Below, piece by piece: positions 43,398 to 52,383 of a stretch of DNA of 64,000 nt (the first letter of the stretch is position 1; every line of letters starts with the position of its first letter). The position numbers and the translations under genes are program-made. The notes beneath the pieces were generated by a model. That model was not told where the DNA came from, did not search any database, and was given only the letters and a program-made list of their open reading frames with translations. Source of the stretch: M3007 sp964550795 (GTDB lineage Bacteria > Bacteroidota > Bacteroidia > Chitinophagales > Saprospiraceae); NCBI GenBank assembly GCA_964550795.1, contig CAZKBH010000016.1, forward strand, positions 21,736-85,735. Direction: 5' to 3'.

Positions 43398-45014
43398 TTA
43401 AAATCTTGTTATGTCTCTTGGTATTTTTTTGAAAATGATATGATGCTTCGCCATGAAATCCTTTGTTAGCAAACAGTTGTCCGCGTAGATCACATACTGC
43501 TCGGCCTTGGTATGCATAGTTGATAAAAAAGCATGGTCTAGAGTGGTTATTTGTTCTTGCTCATAGTTAAAGTAATAAGCTGTATCGTTATGCTTGCCCA
43601 AAAAATGTCTATTGTCCTCATTTCTGATTTCAATCAGGTGCGTTTTTGTCTCGGTGTAGAAAACATATTGCCGAATTTTTTCTACGCCCACTGTTTCATT
43701 CAAATTGCCATTTTCTAAAAATAGGGATTGGCCCAATTCATAAAAATCAAAACTTCCACCTGTGCCCTCGGTTGTTCCGTAACCTTTGATTACTCGTTTA
43801 ACTCTTTCGGATGTAATGGTTTCTGCATAGTCTTCCATTTCTATACAGATGAATTTTCGATTGCCATTATCTTGCTTATTGATAGTTAAAACGGCGTGAG
43901 CTGTAGTTCCTGAACCTGCAAAGGAATCAAGAATAATATCATTTTTATTTGAAGATATTTGTATTACTCGAGCTACTAAAGATAGTGGTTTTGGCGTTGA
44001 GAAATCATCACTAACATCACCAAATATTTCCCTTAACAACCTCCTGCCTTCTTGGTTATCTCCTGCAAATTCTCGGTTCCACCAAGTTGATGGTACAACA
44101 CCATCAGCAACATCACTCAGAAATAATTTAAGTCTAGGAAAGCTCTTGCCTTCCCTCCCAAAGTAAACTCTTTGCTCTGCGAGTAATTTGTCAAAAGTTG
44201 ACTTTTCAAATCTCCAAACCCTTGATTCAGAGGGGTAAATTTCTTCATTTGTAATTGGATTAATAATCGGAAAATACAAGTTTGGTCTTTCATATCGAGT
44301 TTTATTACTTGAACAATCTCCTGAAGCCCAGTTTCCTCTTGGATCATTGTCAGGATTTTTATACCTAGAATTCTGCTCTTCCGTTTTTGGAACTAAGTTT
44401 CTATTAAATCCATTTTTATCATTTCTATTGGTTTTTTTCTTTTTGGAATAAACAACTACAAAATCATGCATATCTGAAAAATTTATTGCATCATTTTGTG
44501 GAGATTGTTTTTTTTGCCAACATATATTACCCAAAAAATTTCCACCGCCAAATATCTCATCACAAATCAGCTTTAAATTGGCTTGCTCATTATCATCAAT
44601 AGAAATAAATATTGCACCATCGTCGGAAAGTAATTTGTGCAATAATTTCAAACGCGGATACATCATACAAAGCCATTTGTCGTGCCTTGTCAAGTCTTCC
44701 GCTTCTTTGCCAACCACTTGTCCAAGCCATTTTTTGATTTTTGGGTCGTTCACATTGTCGTTATACACCCAACTTTCGTTACCAGTGTTGTAAGGCGGGT
44801 CAATGTAGATACACTTTACTTTTCCTTCGTATTCTGGCAATAAGGCTTTTAAGGCTTCAAGGTTGTCGCCATGTATTATTTTATTTCCGCTGTTGGTTTC
44901 TTGTTCGGTTTGAATTCCATTATCAAATCCGTAGGAGTGTTCCAATACTTTAAATGGAACATCCATGTGATGATTGATAACTTTATCTTTTCCTATCCAG
45001 TGTAGTGTTGGCAT
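43398..45014 (-). CDS. mod: Type III DNA adenine methyltransferase (Mod)
   Basis: 538 residues. YIDPPYNTGNESWVYNDN carries the beta-class N6-adenine catalytic motif DPPY, and DNIILDSFAGSGTTAHAVLT the AdoMet-binding motif (order typical of beta-class Mod proteins). A variable target-recognition region lies between them (about residues 130-330). Mod both sets the recognition sequence and protects the host; with Res it forms a type III restriction-modification system. The stop is three bases before the res start, so the two are cotranslated in one operon. The recognition sequence cannot be inferred. Low GC content indicates acquisition by transfer. Confidence 0.9.
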   Translation of the reverse strand: MPTLHWIGKDKVINHHMDVPFKVLEHSYGFDNGIQTEQETNSGNKIIHGDNLEALKALLPEYEGKVKCIYIDPPYNTGNESWVYNDNVNDPKIKKWLGQVVGKEAEDLTRHDKWLCMMYPRLKLLHKLLSDDGAIFISIDDNEQANLKLICDEIFGGGNFLGNICWQKKQSPQNDAINFSDMHDFVVVYSKKKKTNRNDKNGFNRNLVPKTEEQNSRYKNPDNDPRGNWASGDCSSNKTRYERPNLYFPIINPITNEEIYPSESRVWRFEKSTFDKLLAEQRVYFGREGKSFPRLKLFLSDVADGVVPSTWWNREFAGDNQEGRRLLREIFGDVSDDFSTPKPLSLVARVIQISSNKNDIILDSFAGSGTTAHAVLTINKQDNGNRKFICIEMEDYAETITSERVKRVIKGYGTTEGTGGSFDFYELGQSLFLENGNLNETVGVEKIRQYVFYTETKTHLIEIRNEDNRHFLGKHNDTAYYFNYEQEQITTLDHAFLSTMHTKAEQYVIYADNCLLTKDFMAKHHIIFKKIPRDITRF

Positions 45015-45046
45015 ATCTTAAATTAAACGCACCTCTCATGCGCGGC

Positions 45047-45075
45047 CAAAGATATTTAAAAAATCAGATTTCAAA
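45047..45075 (-). promoter_or_regulatory. Promoter of the mod-res operon
   Basis: Minus strand: TTTG (45075-45072), 17-base spacer, TATCTTTG (45054-45047), 33 bases before the mod start. A good Bacteroidota-type promoter, so the transferred operon carries host-readable signals. Confidence 0.6.
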
Positions 45076-45165
45076 AATAACGCGACATTTTAAAATATAA
45101 AGCATTGAAAATGAATTGTTTAAAAACAATAACCCATTTTTTACGCAACCCCACCATCCCCCCCC

Positions 45166-45993
45166 TCACGGCAAACACAACTTCCTCAATTCCAAACTAT
45201 CCCCATTAAACACATTAAAATCCACTTTTTCGTTGATGCCGTTTACATTGCCCCGGTCGCTGTGTTGCCAGAAGTGCCAGTCTTCGTCGCCGGGCATGTC
45301 AAAATCAGCCACGTGGTAGTGCGCAATCCAGAACCGGTAGCCTTTAAACGCTTCCTGATCGGCAAAATAGTTTTTGTAAAAATCGCGGTTGGTATAAAGA
45401 ATCGGGCGGATTTTATAGTGTTTTTCGAGTAAAACAAGGCATTCTTTGGTGTATTTTTGGATTTGCGCCTTGTTCATGCCCCGCGTTTCTTCCACATCCA
45501 CCACCGGGGGCAAATCGCCGGATTTCAACTTAACCGCCCGGGTAAACTGCAAGACCTGATCTTTTACGTTGGCATTGGGCAGGAAATAAAGATAGGCCCC
45601 GCGCAGGATCCCGGCTTCTTTGGCGCCCTTCCAATTCCGTTCAAACTCCGGGTCTTTCATCCAGGTGCCTTCCGTCGCCTTGATGAAGGCAAAATGGACC
45701 CGCACATTGCCCACTTTCATCTTTTTCACCCGCGCCCAGTCCACCCGGCTCTGCCAGCGGCTCACGTCTATCCCGTGGGTTTTGTAGCCGCCGGGAATGC
45801 GGATGCCAAATTGTTTGTATTCCTTGTAATGAATCGGGTATTCAATCAACGAACGCAGCCGATAGCGCAGTTCGGGGCTAAATATCAACAGCACCAGGGA
45901 CACCACTACCAGTAGGGTCCAAAATTTCCGTGCATCGCCTTTGTTGCGTGCATAATCGGGCGGAAGGATGCTGAATTTATTGAATAAGGGCAC
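45166..45993 (-). CDS. Glycoside hydrolase family 25 (lysozyme-like) protein with N-terminal membrane anchor
   Basis: 275 residues from the GTG at 45993. A membrane segment (about residues 24-40; FWTLLVVVSLVLLIFSP) precedes a GH25 domain: THGIDVSRWQSRVDWARV (catalytic Asp region), HFAFIKATEGTWMKDPEFER, GAYLYFLPNANVKDQVLQF and LPPVVDVEETRGMNKAQI (catalytic Glu), then LYTNRDFYKNYF and FWIAHYHVADF. It would cut peptidoglycan on the outer side of the inner membrane. I prefer the GTG at 45993, ten bases after the enoyl-CoA hydratase stop, over an ATG at 46068 inside that gene, since the extra N-terminal residues look like antisense-type sequence. Confidence 0.82.
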   Translation of the reverse strand: MPLFNKFSILPPDYARNKGDARKFWTLLVVVSLVLLIFSPELRYRLRSLIEYPIHYKEYKQFGIRIPGGYKTHGIDVSRWQSRVDWARVKKMKVGNVRVHFAFIKATEGTWMKDPEFERNWKGAKEAGILRGAYLYFLPNANVKDQVLQFTRAVKLKSGDLPPVVDVEETRGMNKAQIQKYTKECLVLLEKHYKIRPILYTNRDFYKNYFADQEAFKGYRFWIAHYHVADFDMPGDEDWHFWQHSDRGNVNGINEKVDFNVFNGDSLELRKLCLP

Positions 45994-46003
45994 AACTACA
46001 GGA

Positions 46004-46780
46004 TTACTCCCCTTTAAATACCGGTTTCCGTTTCTCCATAAACGCAGCCACCCCCTCGCGGTAATCATGGGTTTGGCCTGCGGCGGTTTGGAGTTTGTCT
46101 TCTACCTCCGCTTGCGCCGCAAAATCGTTGGAAAAACTTTGATTCAGGGCTTGTTTCGTCAGTGCGAGGCCGCGGGTAGGCATTTGGGCCAATGTTTCGG
46201 CCAATTTCAGGCTCTCTGCCTCAAAACTTTCATTGGAAAAAACCTTCCAGATCATGCCCATGGCGGCGGCTTCCGTGGCAGAAACTTTGTCGGAAAGCAT
46301 CATCAGGGCCGTTGCGCGCTGGAAACCCACGAGCCGGGGCAGCGTCCAGGTGCCCCCCGAATCCGGTATCAGCCCGATTTTGGAAAATGCCTGTGTAAAC
46401 GAAGCCGACTCCGTGGCCACCACAATATCACATGCCAGGGCAATGTTCGCGCCCGCGCCCGCAGCCACGCCATTCACGGCAGCTACCACGGGTTTTGCTA
46501 AATTCCTGATTTTCAACACCATTGGGTTGTATCCGGTGGAAATAATCTCGGTCAGGGAGGGGCCGTTTGGGTCGGTTACCTCCTGCAAATCCTCGCCCGC
46601 ACAAAATGCTTTGCCGGTCCCGGTGATATACACGGCACGGATTTCCGGGTTGTTTTCGCAGGTATCCAGGGCCTCCAAAATCTCCATCCGCATGGCATGG
46701 TGCATGGAATTGAACACCTGCGGCCGGTTGAACGTGATCCGCCCAACGGCGTTTTCAATATCGAAAAGGATGTGTTGCAT
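46004..46780 (-). CDS. Enoyl-CoA hydratase/isomerase family protein (PaaG-like)
   Basis: 258 residues. A crotonase fold with FCAGEDLQEV and NGVAAGAGANIALACDIVVA (oxyanion-hole strands), and KIGLIPDSGGTWTLPRLVG with Asp where PaaG-type isomerases keep theirs and hydratases have Glu. Known roles: hydration or isomerisation of enoyl-CoA in fatty acid or phenylacetate catabolism; the PaaG likeness (IPDSGGTW) points to a ring-epoxide or double-bond isomerase. No other paa genes are nearby. GH25 begins ten bases after its stop. Confidence 0.85.
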   Translation of the reverse strand: MQHILFDIENAVGRITFNRPQVFNSMHHAMRMEILEALDTCENNPEIRAVYITGTGKAFCAGEDLQEVTDPNGPSLTEIISTGYNPMVLKIRNLAKPVVAAVNGVAAGAGANIALACDIVVATESASFTQAFSKIGLIPDSGGTWTLPRLVGFQRATALMMLSDKVSATEAAAMGMIWKVFSNESFEAESLKLAETLAQMPTRGLALTKQALNQSFSNDFAAQAEVEDKLQTAAGQTHDYREGVAAFMEKRKPVFKGE

Positions 46781-46971
46781 GGGTTGCGTTTGAAGTATGG
46801 TGATTTGCAGAAGCGGCTACAAAGGTATTTTAAGTTTGGCTCTTCGTGTTTTCTTGAGGAAGTTCGGGGGTTACAAGATGGTAGATGTGATTGGTGCTTT
46901 TTTGGAAGCAAAAAAGTGACAAACCCCAGCTAAAGTAAAGACTTTGCACCTGAACAAAAATCTTTTTACAG

Positions 46972-47001
46972 AAGTGACACTTTTTAAAAAGTGTCACTTC
47001 T
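46972..47001 (-). terminator. Palindromic terminator after the formiminotransferase-cyclodeaminase gene
   Basis: A perfect 30-base palindrome, GAAGTGACACTTTTT joined directly to AAAAAGTGTCACTTC, 55 bases past the stop. On the minus strand TGTAAAAAGATTTTTG follows, giving some T-rich tail. Confidence 0.65.
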
Positions 47002-47056
47002 ACGCACGGGAGCCCGTTTTTGCTCGGTTGTAGAAATCCGAATTTGCCACACTTTC

Positions 47057-48758
47057 TTAAAGCCTCTCCTTCACCAATTCCAAAATTTCCCGCTCCATCA
47101 CATCAGCTTGTTCCGCCATCTTTTGACCTTCCGAAAGCACGTGTTCCGCAAAATCCTTGTCGTCAAACCCGGAGGCATTCACTTGAATATTCATGAAAGC
47201 CCCGCGAACAGCTGCCCGCGCACAAAGCGCCCCCACACCTGCATCGGTCACGGAATTCGGGTTGCCGGTTTCCACCATCTGCTTGATAAGCGGGAACGAC
47301 TCGAAAGCCAATTGCATCACTTTGTAAGGCACTTCAATGGCTTTGCGGGTGCCCGCCTGAATGGCCGCTTTGCGGGCAGCTTTTTCAGTCGGGGTAGTCT
47401 TGGGCATACCGAAGGCCGCCATGATCAGTTTGAACGCGTCCGTGTCTTCATCCACTGTACGCAGCAGGGCATCTTTGATGCGTTGACCCCGTTCGGCGGC
47501 ATCTGAAAATTCCTCCCAACGCTCGTCCCAGCCGCGTTTGTGGCTGCTGAGATTGGCCACCATGACGGCGAGAGAAGCGCCCAGAGCACCCACGTAGGCA
47601 CTGATGGAGCCGCCACCCGGCGCAGGACTTTCGCTGGCGGTTTCGTCCGCAAAGGCGACCAGATCCTTGTGAATCAGCTTGTTAGCATTTTCGGCACTCC
47701 CTTTTTCGAGGTTGTACTCGATGATTTTTTGTTGTGGATCAAAAGGCGCGAGTTCGTCCAAACCCATGCTTTTGACTGCAATTTTGATCAATTCGGCTTC
47801 ACTTACACCGACGCTGCGTTGTTGTTTTTTCAAAAAATATCGTCCTGCTTCGAGCATGGCGCTGAGCGGCACCAAACCCACGAGTTCAGAACCCGTTACG
47901 CGCATTCCGCGGCGGTCGGCACTTTTGTGGCATTCCTCAAAAGCCAGGTGCAGGGGCGTGGCCTTTGCGTCCGTGATGTTCATCGAAATTTGCGCGATGC
48001 CGTATTCTTCGATGAACCAACCGATGGCTTTTACCCCTTTTAAAACGCCGGGTTGGCGGACCGGTTCGCCGGTGACATCCAGCATAGGTTTGCCGGTGGC
48101 AGGGTCGTTGAGCACCCGGCCTTTTTCGCGTACGTCGAACGCGACGGAGTTGGCGCGGCGTACAGAAGTNNNNNNNNNNNNNNNNNNNNNNNNNNNNNNC
48201 GTTGTAGGCAATGAGAAAATCGCGTGCGCCGATGACCGTGGCCCCGCTTTTGGCATTGAATTGAGCGGGACCAAAATCTGGTTTCCAATCAGGATTGGCC
48301 AGTTTTTCGGGTAATGCTTCATATTCACCGGCTCGGATATCGGCCAGATTTTGGCGTTCCGGGCTGCTGGCGGCGGCTTCGTAGAGGTAAATGGGCAAAT
48401 CCAGTTCACGACCCACCCGTTCCCCGAGGCGACGTGCCCATTCGGCGGTTTCTTCCATTGAGATGTTGGCAATGGGGATGAGTGGACAAACGTCGGTTGC
48501 GCCCATGCGCGGGTGTTCGCCGCTGTGTTTGCGCATGTCAATGACCTCGCAGGCTTTTTTAATGGCCTGAAATGCGGCTTCGACGACAGCTTCCGGCTCG
48601 CCCACGAAGGTGACCACCGTGCGGTTGGTGGCAGCACCGGGGTCCACGTCGAGCAGTTTGACACCGGCTACGGCTTCAATGGTATCGGTGATTTGTTTGA
48701 GAATGGCAGGGTCGCGTCCCTCAGAGAAGTTGGGGACACATTCGATGAGTTGTTTCAT
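47057..48758 (-). CDS. ftcD: Glutamate formimidoyltransferase / formimidoyltetrahydrofolate cyclodeaminase (assembly gap inside)
   Basis: About 560 residues from ATG 48758 (MKQLIECVPNFSEGRD). Thirty N at 48170-48199 split it and change frame. Formiminotransferase N- and C-terminal subdomains: LIECVPNFSEGRDPAILKQI, DPGAATNRTVVTFVGEP, MRKHSGEHPRMGATDVCPLI (active-site His) and, after the gap, VKAIGWFIEEYGIAQISMNI. The cyclodeaminase domain occupies the last 200 residues (AFADETASESPAPGGGSISA). It moves the formimino group of histidine breakdown onto tetrahydrofolate and deaminates it to methenyl-THF. The fusion equals the mammalian enzyme layout and is common in Bacteroidota. hutH, hutU and hutI are not in the window. 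Confidence 0.92.
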
Positions 48759-48831
48759 GGCGCGAAGGTAGTGGCTTGGGCATTTTTTGGAAGTTCGGCG
48801 AGCAAGATTTTCAATTTTCACCATGAAAAGG

Positions 48832-48970
48832 CCTCCCCCCAACCCCCTCCAAAGGGGGACAGGCTCCGCGCATAAGCATTAGACCTTGAAAGTGCAGGTA
48901 AATACGTGTTCGGCTGGTCGGTACACCCGGCGCGGAGCTTATCCCCCTTTGGAGGGGGGCAGGGGGGAGG
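48832..48970. repeat. GC-rich inverted repeat with 60-base spacer
   Basis: The arms at 48832-48870 (CCTCCCCCCAACCCCCTCC, AAAGGGGGA, GGCTCCGCG) and 48931-48970 (CGCGGAGCTTATCCCCCTTT, GGAGGGGGGCAGGGGGGAGG) are complementary apart from a few bases. The motif is one I recall as dispersed in Bacteroidota genomes. Between a minus- and a plus-strand gene; a possible transcriptional block or mobile hairpin. No transposase. Confidence 0.75.
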
Positions 48971-49073
48971 AAAACTCGGAGCCGAGGGTAGGGCAGCGAA
49001 ATTGTCACAACTCGGTATCTTGCCGCCAACAAATTTCCCTGTTCATATTTTTCACGAAAAAACTGACAACTTT

Positions 49074-49679
49074 ATGTTCACGAAAAGATCACTCTTTTTC
49101 ACGCTTGCATTCTTGGCATGCACCCTTGCTGCCTCGGCACAACAGACGGCAAAACTTCCCCGTCTTTTTCTGGATGTCCCAGTCGTTCACCTGGCTGCGC
49201 CTGATGTGACCTTGATTGGCAACCGTATCGGCCTTGGAGCTGCCGCTGCGATGAATTTTGCGACCCACTGGAGCACGGCCCGTATTGGCGGTGGTGCCAT
49301 CTTCAGCATGGATCCACAGTCCAGAAATGTGGAAGAAACCTTTGTGACCACGCCTTACACGATGTTCGAGGTGGGTGCGGGTAAATACCGAACCAATGGC
49401 AATCAATGTTCCAAAACCAAGTCGAAAGCCTACACGGCGATGGCCAAGGCGGGTGTCCGTTACGCATTTATCAGCGACGCCTTGGAGCCAGATGGCGTTG
49501 CGCCGGAGAAATTTGATGTTACGGCTGGGGTAGAATTTGGGTACTTTTTTATCCGCGATGTGTTTAGAAATACAGAGGTGTTTCTGGATGCCAACTACTT
49601 CGTCAATTCAAAAATCATCGCCGTCAATTTTGGCTTTAAGATGTTCCTGAACCTCCGCGCGAGCGCAAGAGACCGGTAG
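49074..49679 (+). CDS. Hypothetical exported beta-rich protein, likely small outer membrane barrel
   Basis: 201 residues from ATG 49074. MFTKRSLFFTLAFLACTLAA is a signal peptide cut near Ala-Ser-Ala-Gln. Alternating hydrophobic strands (IGNRIGLGAAAAMNFATHWS, ARIGGGAIFSM, MAKAGVRYAFISDAL, FDVTAGVEFGYFFIRDV, IIAVNFGFKMFLNL) suggest an eight-stranded barrel. Family not recognised. The upstream region holds the GC-rich inverted repeat; a longer frame reaching back through it is rejected. Confidence 0.65.
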   Translation: MFTKRSLFFTLAFLACTLAASAQQTAKLPRLFLDVPVVHLAAPDVTLIGNRIGLGAAAAMNFATHWSTARIGGGAIFSMDPQSRNVEETFVTTPYTMFEVGAGKYRTNGNQCSKTKSKAYTAMAKAGVRYAFISDALEPDGVAPEKFDVTAGVEFGYFFIRDVFRNTEVFLDANYFVNSKIIAVNFGFKMFLNLRASARDR

Positions 49680-49712
49680 GTTTTTTGTTGAACGAGGTGG
49701 GCTGCCCGTACC

Positions 49713-49860
49713 CCGGAACGCTGTTCCGTGCACATGTATCCCGGAACGCTGTTCCGGTTTCATGGTTGGCTGCCCGTACCCCGGAACGCTGTTCCGGGCC
49801 AGATATGTGCACGTTCTTGGGGGCGTTTTGCACCAAACGCCCCCGGAACAGCGTTCCGGG
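49713..49860. repeat. Cluster of CCGGAACG-type palindromes
   Basis: Four copies of CCGGAACGCTGTTCCGG or its complement (49713-49728, 49741-49757, 49781-49798, and inverted at 49842-49860). A further hairpin, GGGGGCGTTT/AAACGCCCCC, lies at 49819-49844. The phrase GCTGCCCGTACCCCGG occurs twice in direct orientation, so the cluster grew by duplication of a larger unit. REP/BIME-like. Confidence 0.85.
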
Positions 49861-49920
49861 ATACACTCGCGGCCTAATATTCCGTGTCTTGTGACAAAGT
49901 GGTTCCGAACGATTGGTAGT

Positions 49921-49952
49921 CAATCGTATCAATCGTATCAATCGTATCAATC
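49921..49952. repeat. Nonamer repeat behind the MFS gene
   Basis: CAATCGTAT repeated about three and a half times, ending 15 bases from the MFS stop codon. Same type as the repeats around the lycopene cyclase gene. Confidence 0.8.
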
Positions 49953-49967
49953 GGCTCAATTTGAATC

Positions 49968-51218
49968 TCAGGCGCCAATAACTCCCGGTGCCTTCCGTTT
50001 CCAGCGGCCCTTTAGCTCGCCTTCCAGCAGCCAGAATCCAAGCAACGTGATGAGGGCGAGGATGGCCACCAGGCTCCAAAGCACCGGGTAGCCCCAGGAA
50101 CCGATGATTTGAGTGCCCAGAAACGGCGCGATGATATTGGCTACCGAATACGCCATGGTGTAAAGCGCCATATACTGCCCTTGTTTCGAGCCTTCTGAAC
50201 GGCCAAAAACAAAGTTGCTGCTAAAGGGCATCACAAACATTTCCCCGAAAGAAATCACCACGGTAAACACCAGCGCTGCGGCCATTCCCCCCGGCAAAAG
50301 GCAGGCTGCAAAAGCTATGGCGTACAGGATCAACCCGAGTCGCACATACCCAAGGTTTGCTGCGCGGCCTTCCAGGCGGTGAACCAGCGGCATTTCCACC
50401 AAAAAGACCAACAAGCCATTCAGGGCCAACACCCGCCCGATTTTCGCTTCTGACCATCCGTAACTTTTTTCCCAAAATAGTGGAATGGTCCACAGAATTT
50501 GCATAAAAACGATGGCGCCCAGCATGGTGAGCAGGGCAAAAAGCACAAAATGCTTGTCGCGGTAAGGCGATTGGCTATTTTGCTTGGTAAGCGCGACTTC
50601 CGTGGCAATTTCTGTTTCAGGAACTACTTTGGGTTTGAGCGGCATCAACCAAGCCAGTGTCAGGGCGGCTGCCATGCAGGTCAATCCATCCACCCAGAAA
50701 AGCCATTCCCAGCCAAAAGCGACCAACATGCCCCCCAAGGCCGGCGCAAGCGTCCAACCCAGGTTCACGGCCATTCGGTACAAGGAAATAGAGCGGGTAC
50801 GGGTTTCTGGCTCGCAGTGCTGGGCCATAGCCACGGAATTGGCAGGTCGAAACACCTCAGAGCTGAAACTCATGGCAAAAACGGCGACGCCCATCATCCA
50901 GATGTCGCGCACGAGCACCATGAGCAGGAGCACCACGCCACTGAGCAGCAGACTCCAAAACTGCACGGGACGATAGCCCAGTTGGTCGGTCAGTTTACCA
51001 CCCGCAAATGCTCCGCACAACGCACCCACTCCGAAACAGGTCAATACATACCCGGTTTCTTCCAGTGGGAAACCCAATTCCTTGGTCATGTAGAGTGCCA
51101 AAAAGGAGATGACAAAGGCGCCGCAGCGGTTTACCAGACTCACAATCGAGATGTACCAGATGATGCGCGGGATGCCTCGGTACGAATTGAGCCAATGGGT
51201 GTAGAGTTTTTGTAGCAT
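49968..51218 (-). CDS. Major facilitator superfamily transporter
   Basis: 416 residues, twelve membrane segments. FAGGKLTDQLGYRPVQFWSL after TM2 is the MFS signature loop (GxLxDxxGxRxx), and RTRSISLYRMAVNLGWTLAP in the first half is typical of drug/metabolite efflux proteins (TM4-5 motif C region with GWTLAPALGGML). Substrate unknown; multidrug or sugar efflux are the usual guesses. The distal end is followed by the nonamer and palindrome clusters. Confidence 0.85.
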   Translation of the reverse strand: MLQKLYTHWLNSYRGIPRIIWYISIVSLVNRCGAFVISFLALYMTKELGFPLEETGYVLTCFGVGALCGAFAGGKLTDQLGYRPVQFWSLLLSGVVLLLMVLVRDIWMMGVAVFAMSFSSEVFRPANSVAMAQHCEPETRTRSISLYRMAVNLGWTLAPALGGMLVAFGWEWLFWVDGLTCMAAALTLAWLMPLKPKVVPETEIATEVALTKQNSQSPYRDKHFVLFALLTMLGAIVFMQILWTIPLFWEKSYGWSEAKIGRVLALNGLLVFLVEMPLVHRLEGRAANLGYVRLGLILYAIAFAACLLPGGMAAALVFTVVISFGEMFVMPFSSNFVFGRSEGSKQGQYMALYTMAYSVANIIAPFLGTQIIGSWGYPVLWSLVAILALITLLGFWLLEGELKGRWKRKAPGVIGA

Positions 51219-51597
51219 AGGGGTGGGTTTATTTGTTGCCGACCATCAGTAGTCTCCAGCAGCCAACGTTTTTTAGGTCGTGTGCTTGCTTTGACATCGA
51301 ATAATTGGATTTGGGCAAAAAAGGTTTCCGCTTCCGCAATATTATTTTGCGCTCCCGCAAAAAAAAGCGCCGACCACCTTACGGCAGCCGGCGCTTGTTC
51401 ATACAATAGAATGGATTGCTAATTTTGATTGGTCAATCGTCCCGACGTATCGGGAATAAATCTTGGGGCGAAAGTCGATACTTCGTTTGAGAGTGCAAAC
51501 TTTTTTGGTACAATTTCTATCTTTTTCGATGAAATAGATACCCGGCGCTTTGCAATCAATGTTTCCTTTTTGCTATATCGACACCTAAATGATTGTA
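51219..51597. other. 379-bp intergenic stretch with one terminator
   Basis: Between MFS (start) and DoxX (stop), both minus strand. Apart from the terminator at 51365-51396 it holds a short palindrome TCCCGACGTATCGGGA (51439-51454). I see no coding frame with protein-like composition and no RNA gene. Confidence 0.55.
51365..51396 (-). terminator. Terminator downstream of doxX-like gene
   Basis: AAGCGCCG / CGGCGCTT arms around 16 bases. On the minus strand the stem is followed by TTTTTTG. It is about 200 bases past the doxX-like stop, so the transcript has a long tail or a small RNA ends here. Confidence 0.65.
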
Positions 51598-51975
51598 TCA
51601 ACCAATCACGGAGCGGTCTTTGGATAGGTGTTGGGCATACATCATGGCTGCGCCTGCCAGGGCGAGGTCTTTAAACAGCAGAAACTGCGCGCTGATGCTG
51701 CCCGACATGGCCCCGGGCAGGTGAACCATCAAAACCATGGACAACAGGTAAATGGCCAGGAGTGTGCAAGCCAGTTTGTCGTATTTTCCAATGAGCATGC
51801 TCAGGGATGCTGCCACCAGACCGATGCCGCCCACGATGACCCATACCATCGGCGCAGGCATGTAGTTTGGCACGAAAGCCTCGATCATGGATTTGGTACT
51901 TAGCAGGTTCATGAGGCCTAAAATGGCGAAAGGAATGGCAAAAACCCAACGGCCAAGCGATAGAAATGCATTCAT
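51598..51975 (-). CDS. DoxX family membrane protein
   Basis: 125 residues, four membrane helices: LGRWVFAIPFAILGLMNLLS, MVWVIVGGIGLVAASLSMLI, LACTLLAIYLLSMVLMV and a final FLLFKDLALAGAAMMYAQH. The FKDLALAG segment near the end is the DoxX/YphA-type signature. Function unclear (some members form redox complexes). I chose ATG 51975 (MNAFLSLGRW); a longer frame would need a TTG. Confidence 0.75.
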   Translation of the reverse strand: MNAFLSLGRWVFAIPFAILGLMNLLSTKSMIEAFVPNYMPAPMVWVIVGGIGLVAASLSMLIGKYDKLACTLLAIYLLSMVLMVHLPGAMSGSISAQFLLFKDLALAGAAMMYAQHLSKDRSVIG

Positions 51976-52114
51976 GCGGTAGTTACGTTTTGAATTGAAA
52001 TAGAAGTTGGTTGACAAGGCTATTTTTGGGCGGAGCCAAAAGCATGGGCGAATGTAGTTGAGAAGCGTTTCTCAACAGCTTTTTTGGGGATAATTTTGAC
52101 GATTCTGAAGTTGA

Positions 52115-52295
52115 ATTCGGGTTTCGACTTGAAGTCGCACCCCGAATAATGCCGTTGGTGGGATCATACGTTTACTAAACTTTAAAAGTTTAGTAAACGT
52201 GTTCCAAGCTGATGCTGAACACTTTGCGACGCGAATTCATGTGGTTTAAAGGGTAATTCGGGGTGCGACTTCAAGTCGCACCCCGAATAATGCCG
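52115..52295. repeat. Composite repeat: two 33-bp palindromes flanking the second hairpin element
   Basis: 52256-52288 is a perfect palindrome (ATTCGGGGTGCGACTT, central C, AAGTCGCACCCCGAAT). A diverged direct copy with its adjoining AATGCCG lies at 52115-52154. Between them, 52152-52236 is the second copy of the element at 15655-15750, with the same 13-bp hairpin (52168-52200) and right-hand arm but lacking the left outer arm. Confidence 0.85.
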
Positions 52296-52325
52296 TCGAA
52301 CACGCACCAATACCCCCCCCCAAAA

Positions 52326-52360
52326 AAAGCCCCCTGCTCGTTGGAACGGCAGGGGGCTTT
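52326..52360 (-). terminator. Terminator of secDF
   Basis: AAAGCCCCCTGC and GCAGGGGGCTTT form a 12-bp perfect stem around 11 bases. On the minus strand TTTTTTTG-like sequence follows. Distance to the secDF stop is 24 bases. Confidence 0.85.
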
Positions 52361-52383
52361 GAAGTCGTATTTATACTAAAAGG

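Larger units (their letters stand above)
51976..52383. other. 408-bp repeat-rich intergenic stretch
   Basis: Holds only palindromes: GTTGAGAA/TTCTCAAC (52057-52076), the two 33-bp palindromes flanking the second hairpin element (52115-52295), and the secDF terminator (52326-52360). No coding frame. Confidence 0.75.

Noticed and set aside
48832..48970. Insertion sequence with terminal inverted repeats
   Set aside because: The region between the arms is only 60 bases and has no transposase; it is a hairpin-type repeat.
49636..50079. A minus-strand frame running through the CCGGAACG palindromes (peptide RNSVPGYGQPTS)
   Set aside because: Translation of the palindromic repeats, overlapping the 3' end of the MFS gene; no domain.
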